From NCBI GenBank assembly GCA_963790545.1, contig CAWBPA010000017.1, positions 744,001-808,000 of the forward strand: a stretch of 64,000 bases of DNA, given 5' to 3'. This document shows positions 36,234 to 44,331 of this stretch, piece after piece; the first letter of the stretch is position 1, and the number at the start of each line of letters is the position of its first letter. Made by a program: the position numbers and the translations under genes. The notes under the pieces are model-generated. The model ran no database searches and was not told the DNA's origin. It was given only the letters and a program-made list of their open reading frames with translations. The DNA comes from DATBJG01 sp963790545 (GTDB taxonomy: Bacteria; Acidobacteriota; Vicinamibacteria; Vicinamibacterales; JAMQPK01).

Positions 36234-37460
36234 CTACTCCGCCGGCTCTATCCGCAACACGCCTCCGGCCTCGGCGTCGGCCAGAACGTAAAGCAGCTCG
36301 TCCGGCCCCTGACGCACATCCCGGATTCTTTGCCGCAGCTCCCCGAGCAGCGACTCACGACGCAGTTCTTCCATTTTTTCGTTGAAGAGAATCCGTTCCA
36401 GGTGACCGGTCCCGGGAATCTCACCCGTACGAAGCCCGCCGACAAAGACATCGCCCTTCCATTTGGGGAGCTTCGAACCTGTGTAGAAGGCCATTCCCGA
36501 AATGGCAATCGATGGAACCCAGAACACCAGGGGTTGTTCGAACCCCTCGCGCCAGAACACCTCTGACTGCCACGGACCGGGATACGTGCGGCCGTAGCTG
36601 ACGAGCGGCCAGCCGTAGTTGCGGCCCGGCTTGATCACGTTGATCTCGTCCCCGCCATTTGGGCCATTCTCGTTCTGCCACACATCACCGCTTGTCGGAT
36701 GAACTGCTAAACCGAGCGAGTTTCGATGACCCAGCGAATAGACTTCGGGCTTGTGACCTGCGCGCCCGACGAACGGGTTGTCGTCCGGCACGCTGCCATC
36801 ATCGCGCAGCCGCAGAACCTTGCCCGCGTGGCTGTTGGGATCCTGCGCCCCGTTTCCACCACCGCCACCAGTGGTCATGAACAGCGAACCGTCTCGACCA
36901 AACGCCAAGCGCGAGGCGCCGCCAGTACCAGGCGCGCCAACGAAGATATCGCGTACTTCAGTCAGCGCGTGGCCGTCCCAGCGGCCGCGCGCCAGAGCAA
37001 GCGTCGATCGATCGGGTTCGACGGGTTTGGTGTAGGTGAGATAGACGAACCGGTTCTCGGCAAATTGGGGGTGCAGGACGACATCCATCAGGCCCGACAG
37101 ACCCATGGCGCGGACCTGTGGCACGCCGGCAACGGGCTGGGGATCGAGCACGCCGTTGCGGATAATCCGGAGCCGGCCGGGACGTTCGGTCACGAGCATG
37201 TGGCCATCCGGCAGAAACGCCAGACTCCAGGGACGCTCGAGCCCCCTGGCCACGACAACCACCCTGATTTTTTGCCCCTCAGCGGTGTGAAACTCGACGG
37301 GCTTGTCAGGCAGCGGCAGGGCCGGAATGCCCTGTGGCGCAATCGGGATGTTGTTCCTGAACGGGACCGTCTGCTGTGCGGCACCCACACTGACCCACAC
37401 GAGAACCAGCGACACGAGCCATACCGGCCACGCGTGCACCAGGGTTCGCCTAATCCTCAT
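36234..37460 (-). CDS. PQQ-dependent sugar dehydrogenase-like protein
   Basis: 408 residues, complete, start after GGGAGGTCACATCATT. Signal near residues 10-28 (AWPVWLVSLVLVWVSVGAAQ). Motifs: GLERPWSLAFLPDGHMLVTE, RPGRLRIIRNGVLDPQPVAG, GLSGLMDVVLHPQFAENRFV, HRNSLGLAVHPTSGDVWQNE, GGDEINVIKPGRNYGWPLVS, YTGSKLPKWKGDVFVGGLRT and RQGPDELLYVLADAEAGGV. Strongly conserved, YliI/aldose sugar dehydrogenase type, periplasmic. Confidence 0.9.
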   Translation of the reverse strand: MRIRRTLVHAWPVWLVSLVLVWVSVGAAQQTVPFRNNIPIAPQGIPALPLPDKPVEFHTAEGQKIRVVVVARGLERPWSLAFLPDGHMLVTERPGRLRIIRNGVLDPQPVAGVPQVRAMGLSGLMDVVLHPQFAENRFVYLTYTKPVEPDRSTLALARGRWDGHALTEVRDIFVGAPGTGGASRLAFGRDGSLFMTTGGGGGNGAQDPNSHAGKVLRLRDDGSVPDDNPFVGRAGHKPEVYSLGHRNSLGLAVHPTSGDVWQNENGPNGGDEINVIKPGRNYGWPLVSYGRTYPGPWQSEVFWREGFEQPLVFWVPSIAISGMAFYTGSKLPKWKGDVFVGGLRTGEIPGTGHLERILFNEKMEELRRESLLGELRQRIRDVRQGPDELLYVLADAEAGGVLRIEPAE

Positions 37461-37492
37461 AATGATGTGACCTCCCGGCGCGCCAAGTATAG

Positions 37493-37540
37493 CCTTTGAC
37501 CTTTAGCTTTCCTTTGACCTTTGACCTTTGACCTTTGACC
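37493..37540. repeat. R3-type TTTGACC word array
   Basis: CTTTGACCTTTAGCTTTCCT followed by four tandem CTTTGACC units. It separates the glyoxalase-like gene from the PQQ dehydrogenase start. Confidence 0.6.
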
Positions 37541-38193
37541 TATTTGAGTCCGTGCTTCTTCTTGAACTCTGGCCATTCGTTCTTCAACCGAAGAAACGCC
37601 GTCTCGTCCCGACAGAGCAAGAACGGATTGGTCCTTCGTTCCATCCCAATGCTGGAGCTTGGGCGCACGCCGTAGTCATGTCCCGGCCACACCGTGCACG
37701 CGTCGGGGATTGTGGTCAGAAGCCGCTGAAGGCTGGCCCACTCGATGCGTGACGCCTGCTCGGTTGTCGTGCCGCCGACTTTTCCAACAAAGAGCAAGTC
37801 CCCCGTCACGAGAAGCCCGTACGACGGCTCGTACACCACGAGGTGATCGTCGGCATGCCCGGGCACGTGCAAGAACTGCAGCCGAAGTGCGCCGACGGCA
37901 ATCTGCTGCCCGTCGGTGAGCGGGTGGGTTGGCCGCGCGGGTGAGTCGGGATGTGCCGCCACGGCGGCGGCGGTCAGCTCCACCGCTCTGTCGTTGCCGT
38001 TGATGTGATCGGGGTGTCCGTGCGTGTTGATGATATGGGTAATCGTCAGACGCTGGTCGATCGCGCGTTGTACGAACGCGTCCGGTGAGTACGACGGATC
38101 GATCAAGACGCCCGTGCCGCTGTCGCGGTCGGCCAACAGGTATCCGAAGTTCCGATCGCCGCCGGCGCGAATTTGTTCGAAGACGAGTTGCAC
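37540..38193 (-). CDS. Glyoxalase II-like metallo-beta-lactamase-fold hydrolase
   Basis: I place the start at GTG 38193 (MQLVFEQIRAGGDRNFGYLL), which fits the family better than the 54-residue upstream extension. Motifs: GVLIDPSYSPDAFVQRA, zinc motif NTHGHPDHINGN, LQFLHVPGHADDHLVVYEPS, LLVTGDLLFVGKVGGTTT and TVWPGHDYG, with C-terminal NPFLLCRDETAFLRLK. This last motif is typical of hydroxyacylglutathione hydrolase-like/ETHE1-like enzymes. No export signal, so cytoplasmic thioester hydrolysis is likely. Confidence 0.85.
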   Translation of the reverse strand: MQLVFEQIRAGGDRNFGYLLADRDSGTGVLIDPSYSPDAFVQRAIDQRLTITHIINTHGHPDHINGNDRAVELTAAAVAAHPDSPARPTHPLTDGQQIAVGALRLQFLHVPGHADDHLVVYEPSYGLLVTGDLLFVGKVGGTTTEQASRIEWASLQRLLTTIPDACTVWPGHDYGVRPSSSIGMERRTNPFLLCRDETAFLRLKNEWPEFKKKHGLK

Positions 38194-38291
38194 GGCCCTC
38201 TGCCCCCAGAGTTCAGCGGGCCCTATGATGACACGGTGGGAGGTCCGGATGAGCCAAACGAGGGGGAGCTCACCCGGACCGAAGAGGGGTC

Positions 38292-38669
38292 TTACTTTAC
38301 AGGTAGGGCACTGGCAGGTCGTGGATTCCTCACCTCGATCTCCCTGGCCAGCCACGAGCCGCCGGCGTCGACGTATTTCACGACAACCCCGTCGCCTTCG
38401 TGTATGACGTCGGCTATCGTGAGGCCACCTTGACCCGCCGCTTTCTTGGCGCGTGTCTTGGTGCCGGCTCCTTTGGCCAGAATGAAGGTGTTTTCATCCA
38501 CGTTGAAGCTCATCCCGTTCTTCGCATCAACCATGAACGACGCTCCGCTGACAGACTTGACGACACCGATGGCGGTTTGGACCTGGGCCCCGGCGGGCTC
38601 CTGGGCGCTGACGGCCACCGCACCAAAGACAAACGCCGCGACCAGCGTCAGATAGGCAATCCGCTTCAT
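38292..38669 (-). CDS. Small exported protein with an OB/DUF5666-like domain
   Basis: Start ATG 38669, after GGAGGTGGGAA. Signal peptide MKRIAYLTLVAAFVFGAVAV with SAQ cleavage. The mature 105 residues (AIGVVKSVSGASFMVDAKNG, DVIHEGDGVVVKYVDAGGSW, LAREIEVR) look like a short beta-barrel fold of the DUF5666 type found in exported bacterial proteins. Two lysine-rich patches (KGAGTKTRAKKAAG). No activity known. Confidence 0.75.
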   Translation of the reverse strand: MKRIAYLTLVAAFVFGAVAVSAQEPAGAQVQTAIGVVKSVSGASFMVDAKNGMSFNVDENTFILAKGAGTKTRAKKAAGQGGLTIADVIHEGDGVVVKYVDAGGSWLAREIEVRNPRPASALPVK

Positions 38670-38844
38670 TTCCCACCTCCAAGCTAAGAAAACGACGGGC
38701 GCTTTGATCTCGAACATTTACTGCGTTTATACGTGCGAGGCTGGCGATTAGCCATGTGCGGCGCCTTTGCGGAGTCGGGTTTGTGGCTGAGCAGGCAACC
38801 GCCGTGCTACCAGTCAATTGGGCCACGTCATAGGAGGCCAGACC

Positions 38845-39405
38845 ATGGAACCTTGTCGGCTTCCTGCTAAGCTAAGCGCCTCGACTGTGAACAAATCCTC
38901 GAAACCAGCCATCGTCCGGTTCGGCGCCTTCGAGTTGGATCTGGAAGCAGAACAACTGCTCAAGAACGGGCGCGTTGTCCGCCTGCAGCCGCAGCCCTTC
39001 AAGCTGCTCTGCCTGCTGGTGGCGCAACCAGGCAAGCTCGTGACACGAGAGGAAATTCAGGGAACCCTGTGGAAGGGGGACACCTTCGTCGATTTCGAGC
39101 AGGGCGTCAATTTCGCGATCAAACAGGTTCGCGAGGCGCTCGGTGAGGATGCCGAGCACGCCATCTATATTCAGACGGTCCCCAGGCGTGGCTACCGGTT
39201 CCTGGCCCCGGTCAGCAGTGTCACGACCTCGTCAGAGGCCACCCCCGATCCAACTGATCTCGAGCTTCAGAAAGCGCTCTGGACCAACGTCAGTGAGCTG
39301 CGCCTTGCCGAGGTGCAGCGGCAGAAACGGAAGCGCGTGCTCATTCCCGCGGTCATCGTGACCACGACGCTCCTGCTGGTCCTGTTCCTGGCACGAGGAT
39401 GTTGA
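38845..39405 (+). CDS. CadC-like winged-helix regulator with C-terminal membrane anchor
   Basis: ATG 38845 follows TAGGAGGCCAGACC. The OmpR/PhoB-type DNA-binding domain (IVRFGAFELDLEAEQLLKNG, VRLQPQPFKLLCLLVAQPGK, EQGVNFAIKQVREALGEDAE, IQTVPRRGYRFLAPV) occupies residues about 20-115. Then a linker and a terminal helix (RVLIPAVIVTTTLLLVLFLA). Acidobacteria have many such regulators, normally followed by a long TPR or propeller sensor. Here the protein ends nine or so residues after the helix, so it has no visible sensor of its own. Confidence 0.85.
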   Translation: MEPCRLPAKLSASTVNKSSKPAIVRFGAFELDLEAEQLLKNGRVVRLQPQPFKLLCLLVAQPGKLVTREEIQGTLWKGDTFVDFEQGVNFAIKQVREALGEDAEHAIYIQTVPRRGYRFLAPVSSVTTSSEATPDPTDLELQKALWTNVSELRLAEVQRQKRKRVLIPAVIVTTTLLLVLFLARGC

Positions 39406-39416
39406 GCGGTAACCTG

Positions 39417-40571
39417 CTACCGGATGCACGTCTGAGATCGCGTGCCGAAGATGTTCTTGTACCACTCGTTGTCGCTGCAGTCGTCGTTGTCATCAATGAG
39501 ATCACCGCCGACGCCAACAGGATCGCTTTGCGCATCGAATCCGCTGAACCCGAAGCTGTCTGATACTGTGTTGTGTGCGACCTTGTTGTGCGACGCCTCG
39601 TCAGTAAGGTGAATCCCGTACAGACCGTTGCGACTCGCGAGATTGTCCTCCAGTTCGTTGCCGTCACCTTCTATGTGGAAGCCGGTGGCGAAAATCCCGT
39701 CCGAAGGCTCATCGCCGTTCTCAAAGCTCTTGTTGCGCTTGAGAACGTTCTGCTCGGCCCCTTCTTCGACGAAGAAGCCGTGCTGTTCGTTCTTGAGGGC
39801 GGAGTTGTTGCTTAGCACGTTCTCGTTCCCGGAGACTGCGAAGCCGTAACCGACGTTGTCCTTGCTGACGTTCCCTTTCAGGACGTTCAGGTTCCCCTCG
39901 ACTGCAAATCCAGCCTCATCGTCGCTGTCGGATGCCACGTTTCCTTCGAGCTCGTTCTCATCCCCTTCGACCAGGTAACCATTGCCCTCGATGGGGAGGG
40001 AATTGCCCCATGCCAGGACCTGTCGAACGACGTTGCCCACGAGCTTGTTCCCATCGGACCCTACGACGAAGGCGCCACTCAGGCTCTGGGTCACCGTTAC
40101 ACCCTGAACGCGGTGCTCGCCCTCACCGTTGAGGACCACGCCCTGGTCGCAACCCGTCACGAGATTGGCTGGCCCGCCGTTGTCCTGTTTTGCTGGTTTG
40201 CCGCCACCGATGAGACGAGCTTCCTTGCCCTCAAGCTTGATCCCGAAGGTACCTTCAACGGCCACGAATATCGGATTTCCGTTTTCATCGACGTCCGGAG
40301 TGGCCTCGAGCTCGCAGCTTACCGTGTGTCCATTGAGCCTCAGGGTGGCTGGCCCGACAACGGTGATGGCCGGCTCGGGACCCTGGCACGGCCCGACATC
40401 CTCCGTGAGGACGTAGGTCTCATCGCCGGTCAAGTAGGCACCACACTCTACGCCCCAATCCACTGACGCTTCCGGACGAGTGCCAGTAACGCTCATGACG
40501 GTTACCACCGCCAGCGCTCCAAGCATCCATCTGAACGTGCACGCCTGTATCCTCGTCATCTGCACCGTCAT
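39417..40571 (-). CDS. Right-handed parallel beta-helix protein (NosD/PbH1-type), exported
   Basis: 384 residues, start after TCAGGAGAGTGCC, signal around residues 14-36 (FRWMLGALAVVTVMSVTGTR). The body is a chain of about 22-residue coils with an NxLxxN ladder: GSDGNKLVGNVVRQ, EGDENELEGNVASD, EGNLNVLKGNVSKD, SGNENVLSNNSALKN, NVLKRNKSFENG, GNELEDNLASRNG and HNKVAHNTVSDS. Cysteines near both ends (VECGAYL, TVSCELE, DDCSDNEWY, TCIR) may form disulfides. A carbohydrate-binding or lyase-like surface protein is possible; no catalytic residues recognised. Confidence 0.82.
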   Translation of the reverse strand: MTVQMTRIQACTFRWMLGALAVVTVMSVTGTRPEASVDWGVECGAYLTGDETYVLTEDVGPCQGPEPAITVVGPATLRLNGHTVSCELEATPDVDENGNPIFVAVEGTFGIKLEGKEARLIGGGKPAKQDNGGPANLVTGCDQGVVLNGEGEHRVQGVTVTQSLSGAFVVGSDGNKLVGNVVRQVLAWGNSLPIEGNGYLVEGDENELEGNVASDSDDEAGFAVEGNLNVLKGNVSKDNVGYGFAVSGNENVLSNNSALKNEQHGFFVEEGAEQNVLKRNKSFENGDEPSDGIFATGFHIEGDGNELEDNLASRNGLYGIHLTDEASHNKVAHNTVSDSFGFSGFDAQSDPVGVGGDLIDDNDDCSDNEWYKNIFGTRSQTCIR

Positions 40572-40865
40572 GGCACTCTCCTGAAGCTGAAGCGATCAGC
40601 AACCGTTCGGCTACGCAATGTGGGCCAAATCTACTCCCCACTTGGGGGGTGATCTAGTCCCCGAAAGATGTAGACCGGCTGGCGTAGGCCCTCCGACTAC
40701 GCCCCGATTGTGCTCGGCGGCCACATCGTCGTTTCGTTGTTCCTCATCCCCAATTGACAGCATCCCACTGTGGATCTACAGTTTCGCGATTCCCCTCGGC
40801 AAACAGGCTAGGACTGTTCGCGTAGCTTTGGTGGGTAGCCGGGCACCCTGGAAGGTGGCGAGGCC
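40572..40865. other. Divergent promoter region with nested inverted repeat
   Basis: At 40630-40674, TCTAC ... GTAGA encloses CCCCACTTGGGG and GATCTAGTCCCC. This may be a regulator site or a folded leader for either the beta-helix gene or the molybdenum hydroxylase operon. Nothing else seen. Confidence 0.4.
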
Positions 40866-41501
40866 ATGGCAGACGAAATGACCGATGGTCAGACTGATCC
40901 CCTGCGGGCTGTCTCACGTCGGAACTTCATCAAGGGAGTCATTGCCGCCGGCGCGGCAGCGACTTCCGCCGCGTATGTATATCGAGGGTCCGGGGCGCTC
41001 CTCGGGCAACCCTCGGCGCCAGGTTCCGTCGAACGGCTCATCACCCTCAACGTCAACGGTCAGTCCCGGCGCGTCGATGTGATGAAGCAGGAAACGCTGG
41101 CCATGACGCTGCGCTACAAGCTTGGCCTCACGGGCACCAAACTTGGCTGCGACCGCGCGGAATGCGGCGCCTGCACGGTGCTGATTGATGACGTGCCGCA
41201 CTACTCCTGTTCCGTTCTCACGCACACCGTCCGCTCCCGCAACGTGATCACGATCGAGGGGCTCGCCAATGGCGACCAGTTGCACCCGGTTCAGCAGGCG
41301 GTGGTCGACGAACAGGGCTTCCAATGCGCCTTCTGCCTACCGGGCTTTGTGATGGCCGCCGTCGGCTTTTTCAAGGTCAATCCGAATCCGACACGGATCG
41401 AGCTCGCGCATGGCATCTCGGGCAACCTCTGCCGGTGCCAGGACTACGACAAGATTCTGGACGCGTTGGTGCGCGGCGCGGAATATTCACGGAGGGCCTG
41501 A
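40866..41501 (+). CDS. Molybdenum hydroxylase, [2Fe-2S] subunit with Tat signal
   Basis: 211 residues. Twin-arginine signal SRRNFIKGVIAAGAAATSAA, then the plant-type ferredoxin domain (GTKLGCDRAECGACTVLIDD, and the fourth cysteine in HYSCSV) and the second cluster domain (GFQCAFCLPGFVMAAVGFF, GNLCRCQDYDKIL). This is the small subunit of xanthine dehydrogenase/CO dehydrogenase-type enzymes. The Tat signal sends the complex to the periplasm, the partner riding along. Start after GAAGGTGGCGAGGCC. Confidence 0.92.
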   Translation: MADEMTDGQTDPLRAVSRRNFIKGVIAAGAAATSAAYVYRGSGALLGQPSAPGSVERLITLNVNGQSRRVDVMKQETLAMTLRYKLGLTGTKLGCDRAECGACTVLIDDVPHYSCSVLTHTVRSRNVITIEGLANGDQLHPVQQAVVDEQGFQCAFCLPGFVMAAVGFFKVNPNPTRIELAHGISGNLCRCQDYDKILDALVRGAEYSRRA

Positions 41502-41502
41502 C

Positions 41503-43956
41503 GTGGCCGACTACAGACTGATCGGCAAGAACTACACGCCGCCGGATCTCTTGGCTAAGGTCACTGGCAGGGCGAAGTACGCGGAGGACTTCCGGGCCGA
41601 CGGCATGCTCTTCTGCAAGCTGCTCGTGAGCCCGATGCCACATGCCCGCGTGCGCAGCCTCGACGTGCGCGCGGCGCTGGCCATGCCCGGCGTCAAGGCA
41701 ATTCTCACGGCTGACGATCTGCCCGACCTGGGCGGCGCCGAACGCGCGCTCACCAACGAGCCCTTCTACCCGGGCGAACCGATCGCGGCCGTTGCCGCCG
41801 TTGACGAATTGACAGCCGCAGAGGCTGTGGAGCGTATCGAGATCGACCTCGAGCCTTTGCCATTCGTTGTCGATCCGCTTGAAAGCCTGCGACCCGGAGG
41901 CCCGAATGCGCGCCTGCAAGGAAACGTGTGGGGTCCGCCGCAACCTCCCACGCCGGGCGCCGCGGGACCCCCACCACCGCCGCCTGTCCAAACCCTGAAG
42001 TGGACGGCGCAGGACTTCGAGGATGAAGCATCGGGACAGTTGCCGATGGGAAAAGCTGTCGAAGAATGGTCGTTTGGCGATCTTGACAAAGGTTTCAAAG
42101 AGGCGGCACTCGTCCTCGACGAAACCGTTGTCGTGCAGTCCACGGGCCATCATCCGATGGAAACTCGGAGCGCGATGGCGTATTGGCGCAACGGCAAGCT
42201 CTACCTGCACGCCTCGACGCAAAGCGTCATCAGAACGGTGGATGGCGTCGCGCGTTGGGTCGGCATCGACCCCTCACAGGTCGTGCTCATCTGCGAGTAC
42301 ACGGGAGGGGGGTTCGGCAGCAAGGGTGGCGGGGCCGTCTCGATGGCGATTCCGGCGCTGCTGTCGAAGAAGGCCAATGCACCGGTCATGATGCGGATTA
42401 GCCGAGAAGAAGAGTGCTACATCGGCCGCGCGCGCACGAACATGACCGGGCGCGTCAAGGTCGGCTTCAGGAAGGACGGGCGCATCACGGCGCTCGATCT
42501 CTTCATCCTGCAAGACAACGGATCATACGGGCCGATGGGCGATCATCGCTCCGCCGGCAATGCTGCGTCGTTGATTTATCAGCCCGAGGCCATGCGCTGG
42601 CGTGCGATTAACGTTCTCACAAACACTCCACCGCGATCCCAGCAACGATCACCGGGCCCCATGCAGGCCAACGCCATCGTCGAGCCTGCCATCACCAAAG
42701 CTGGGATGAAGCTGGGGATCGATCAGATCGAGATCCGGAAGATCAACTCGCCCGAGGGAAAGGCGCTCTATGGCGCCCCGGCCCAAGGCGGCGAGCGCCG
42801 GCACATCACGAGCGCTTTCGTCAAACAGGCGCTCGATCGTGGCGCCGAGTTGTTCAACTGGAACGAACGCAAGGCGCGCGCGGGCACGCGGCGCGGTTCC
42901 AAGGTGCGTGGGGTTGGCGTCACCGTCGGACCACACGGCGCGGGCTCAATCGGATTCGATGGGCTCATGACGTTGCGCCCCGACGGAAGACTTTACGTGC
43001 AGTCCGGTGTGGGAAATCTCGGAACGCATTCCGTCATCGATCTCGCACGTGTTGCCGCCGAGATATTGGTCATGCCCTGGGAGAAGGTGGAGGTCGTGTG
43101 GGGCGATACCAGCAAGGGCCTGCCCTGGAGTTGCCTGTCGGTCGGCAGTCAAACCACACACGCGATGACTCGCGCAAACCATGCCGGCGCGATGGACGCC
43201 AAGCGAAAGCTGCAGGAAATTGCCGCCAGAGATCTCGGCGGCTCCCCTGACGATTACGACATCGGCAATGAACGCGTGTATCGACGCGGCTCACCAGCCC
43301 GTGGACTCACCTATGCGCAAGCGGCTCAGCGGGCTCTCGAGCTTGGCGGGCGGTACGACGGACACGAGCTGCCGGGTGATATTCACGCCGTCACGAAGGT
43401 GGCCGCCAGCTCGCTCGTCGGCCTCGGGCTCATGGGCGTCGCGAAGGATACGTACCCGCGCGACGGTGACACCTACTCGTTCGTCGTGGGGTTCGCCGAA
43501 GTGGAAGTTGACGTCGAAACAGGCAAGGTTGTGCTGATTGATTACCTCGGCGTCGGGGACGTCGGCACGGTCGTCAATCCGCGCAGCCTGGGTGGTCAAA
43601 TCAAAGGTGGCAGCTGCCTTGGTATCGCGCACGCGCTTTGCCAGAAGTGGGTGATCGACCCACAGTACGGGCTGTCGCTCGCCAACAGGTTCCACTACAA
43701 CAAACCGCTGACGATTCTCGACATCCCGGCCCAGATGCAATGGGCGGCGCTGGATCTCCCGGATCCCGAAACCCCGGTGGGGGCTCGCGGCGTCGGCGAA
43801 CCGCCGGTCGGGGCCGGTTACGGCGCGGTTGTCAATGCCATTGCCGCGGCTGTGGGCGAGGATGCATTTCGGCGCGCCCCGATCACCCCGGATCTGGTGC
43901 TGATGTCGGTTGAACATGGTCGAAGGATGCATGAACCGCTCAGGGCACACGTCTAG
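41503..43956 (+). CDS. Molybdenum hydroxylase, molybdopterin-binding large subunit
   Basis: GTG 41503, after GGAGGGCCTGAC and one base beyond the small-subunit stop, gives MADYRLIGKNYTPPDLLAKV. 817 residues. Features: VTGRAKYAEDF, HARVRSLDVRAALAMPGVKA, the cofactor region EYTGGGFGSKGGGAVSM, PPRSQQRSPGPMQANAIVEP, VGNLGTHSVIDLARVAAEIL and the C-terminal active-site zone DPETPVGARGVGEPPVGAGY. That last GEPP contains the glutamate conserved in the family. No signal of its own. Substrate unknown: aldehydes or N-heterocycles are usual. Confidence 0.9.
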   Translation: MADYRLIGKNYTPPDLLAKVTGRAKYAEDFRADGMLFCKLLVSPMPHARVRSLDVRAALAMPGVKAILTADDLPDLGGAERALTNEPFYPGEPIAAVAAVDELTAAEAVERIEIDLEPLPFVVDPLESLRPGGPNARLQGNVWGPPQPPTPGAAGPPPPPPVQTLKWTAQDFEDEASGQLPMGKAVEEWSFGDLDKGFKEAALVLDETVVVQSTGHHPMETRSAMAYWRNGKLYLHASTQSVIRTVDGVARWVGIDPSQVVLICEYTGGGFGSKGGGAVSMAIPALLSKKANAPVMMRISREEECYIGRARTNMTGRVKVGFRKDGRITALDLFILQDNGSYGPMGDHRSAGNAASLIYQPEAMRWRAINVLTNTPPRSQQRSPGPMQANAIVEPAITKAGMKLGIDQIEIRKINSPEGKALYGAPAQGGERRHITSAFVKQALDRGAELFNWNERKARAGTRRGSKVRGVGVTVGPHGAGSIGFDGLMTLRPDGRLYVQSGVGNLGTHSVIDLARVAAEILVMPWEKVEVVWGDTSKGLPWSCLSVGSQTTHAMTRANHAGAMDAKRKLQEIAARDLGGSPDDYDIGNERVYRRGSPARGLTYAQAAQRALELGGRYDGHELPGDIHAVTKVAASSLVGLGLMGVAKDTYPRDGDTYSFVVGFAEVEVDVETGKVVLIDYLGVGDVGTVVNPRSLGGQIKGGSCLGIAHALCQKWVIDPQYGLSLANRFHYNKPLTILDIPAQMQWAALDLPDPETPVGARGVGEPPVGAGYGAVVNAIAAAVGEDAFRRAPITPDLVLMSVEHGRRMHEPLRAHV

Positions 43957-44002
43957 GTCGTTCAGGCCGTTCGGATCGTTCGAAACGTTCCGATCGTTCC
44001 TT
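43957..44002. repeat. R8 palindrome of GTTCG/CGAAC words
   Basis: GGTCGTTCAGGCCGTTCGGA, TCGTTCGAAACGTTCCGATC. The core GTTCGAAAC..GTTCC is partly self-complementary. It immediately follows the large-subunit stop. Confidence 0.5.
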
Positions 44003-44013
44003 GAAAGGGTTCT

Positions 44014-44184
44014 ATGTCTGTAATCCGTGTACGCGGGATGCCGCGCACGGAGGAAACGGCCACGCTCGCAGGCAACCTTGCTGTTGAGGGCGCACGGCCT
44101 TTGCAGCACAATGCCTTTAAGGTGCCGCTCTTGCGGAATCTCGTGAAGCGCGCCATTCGCCCACCGGTTCGAACGGAGACTTGA
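44014..44184 (+). pseudogene. Remnant of a molybdenum hydroxylase FAD-subunit C-terminus
   Basis: A 56-codon frame ending ATLAGNLAVEGARPLQHNAF and KVPLLRNLVKRAIRPP closely resembles the last residues of xanthine dehydrogenase FAD-binding (M) subunits, where 'A..A..GA.PL..NAYKV.L...LV.RAI' is usual. The rest of the subunit is missing. It suggests a deletion of the FAD gene between the large subunit and the cytochrome b gene. Confidence 0.55.
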
Positions 44185-44202
44185 CCGGAGGGGTGCCCTT
44201 TT

Positions 44203-44296
44203 TGGCGCAGAGGACGCCAAGGTCGCGGAGGTCGCAGAGAATTCTTAAATTCGGAAGATCCTCTACGTCCTCAGCGACCTCTGCGAACTCTGCGTT
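44203..44296. repeat. R1 palindromic repeat
   Basis: Left arm TTGGCGCAGAGGACGCC, AAGGTCGCGGAGGTCGCAGA; right arm TCCTCTACGTCCTCAGCGAC, CTCTGCGAACTCTGCGTT. It lies between the FAD remnant and the cytochrome b gene. Confidence 0.75.
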
Positions 44297-44331
44297 ATGT
44301 CACCTGGAGAGTTGAAGGAAGGCGGACGCGA

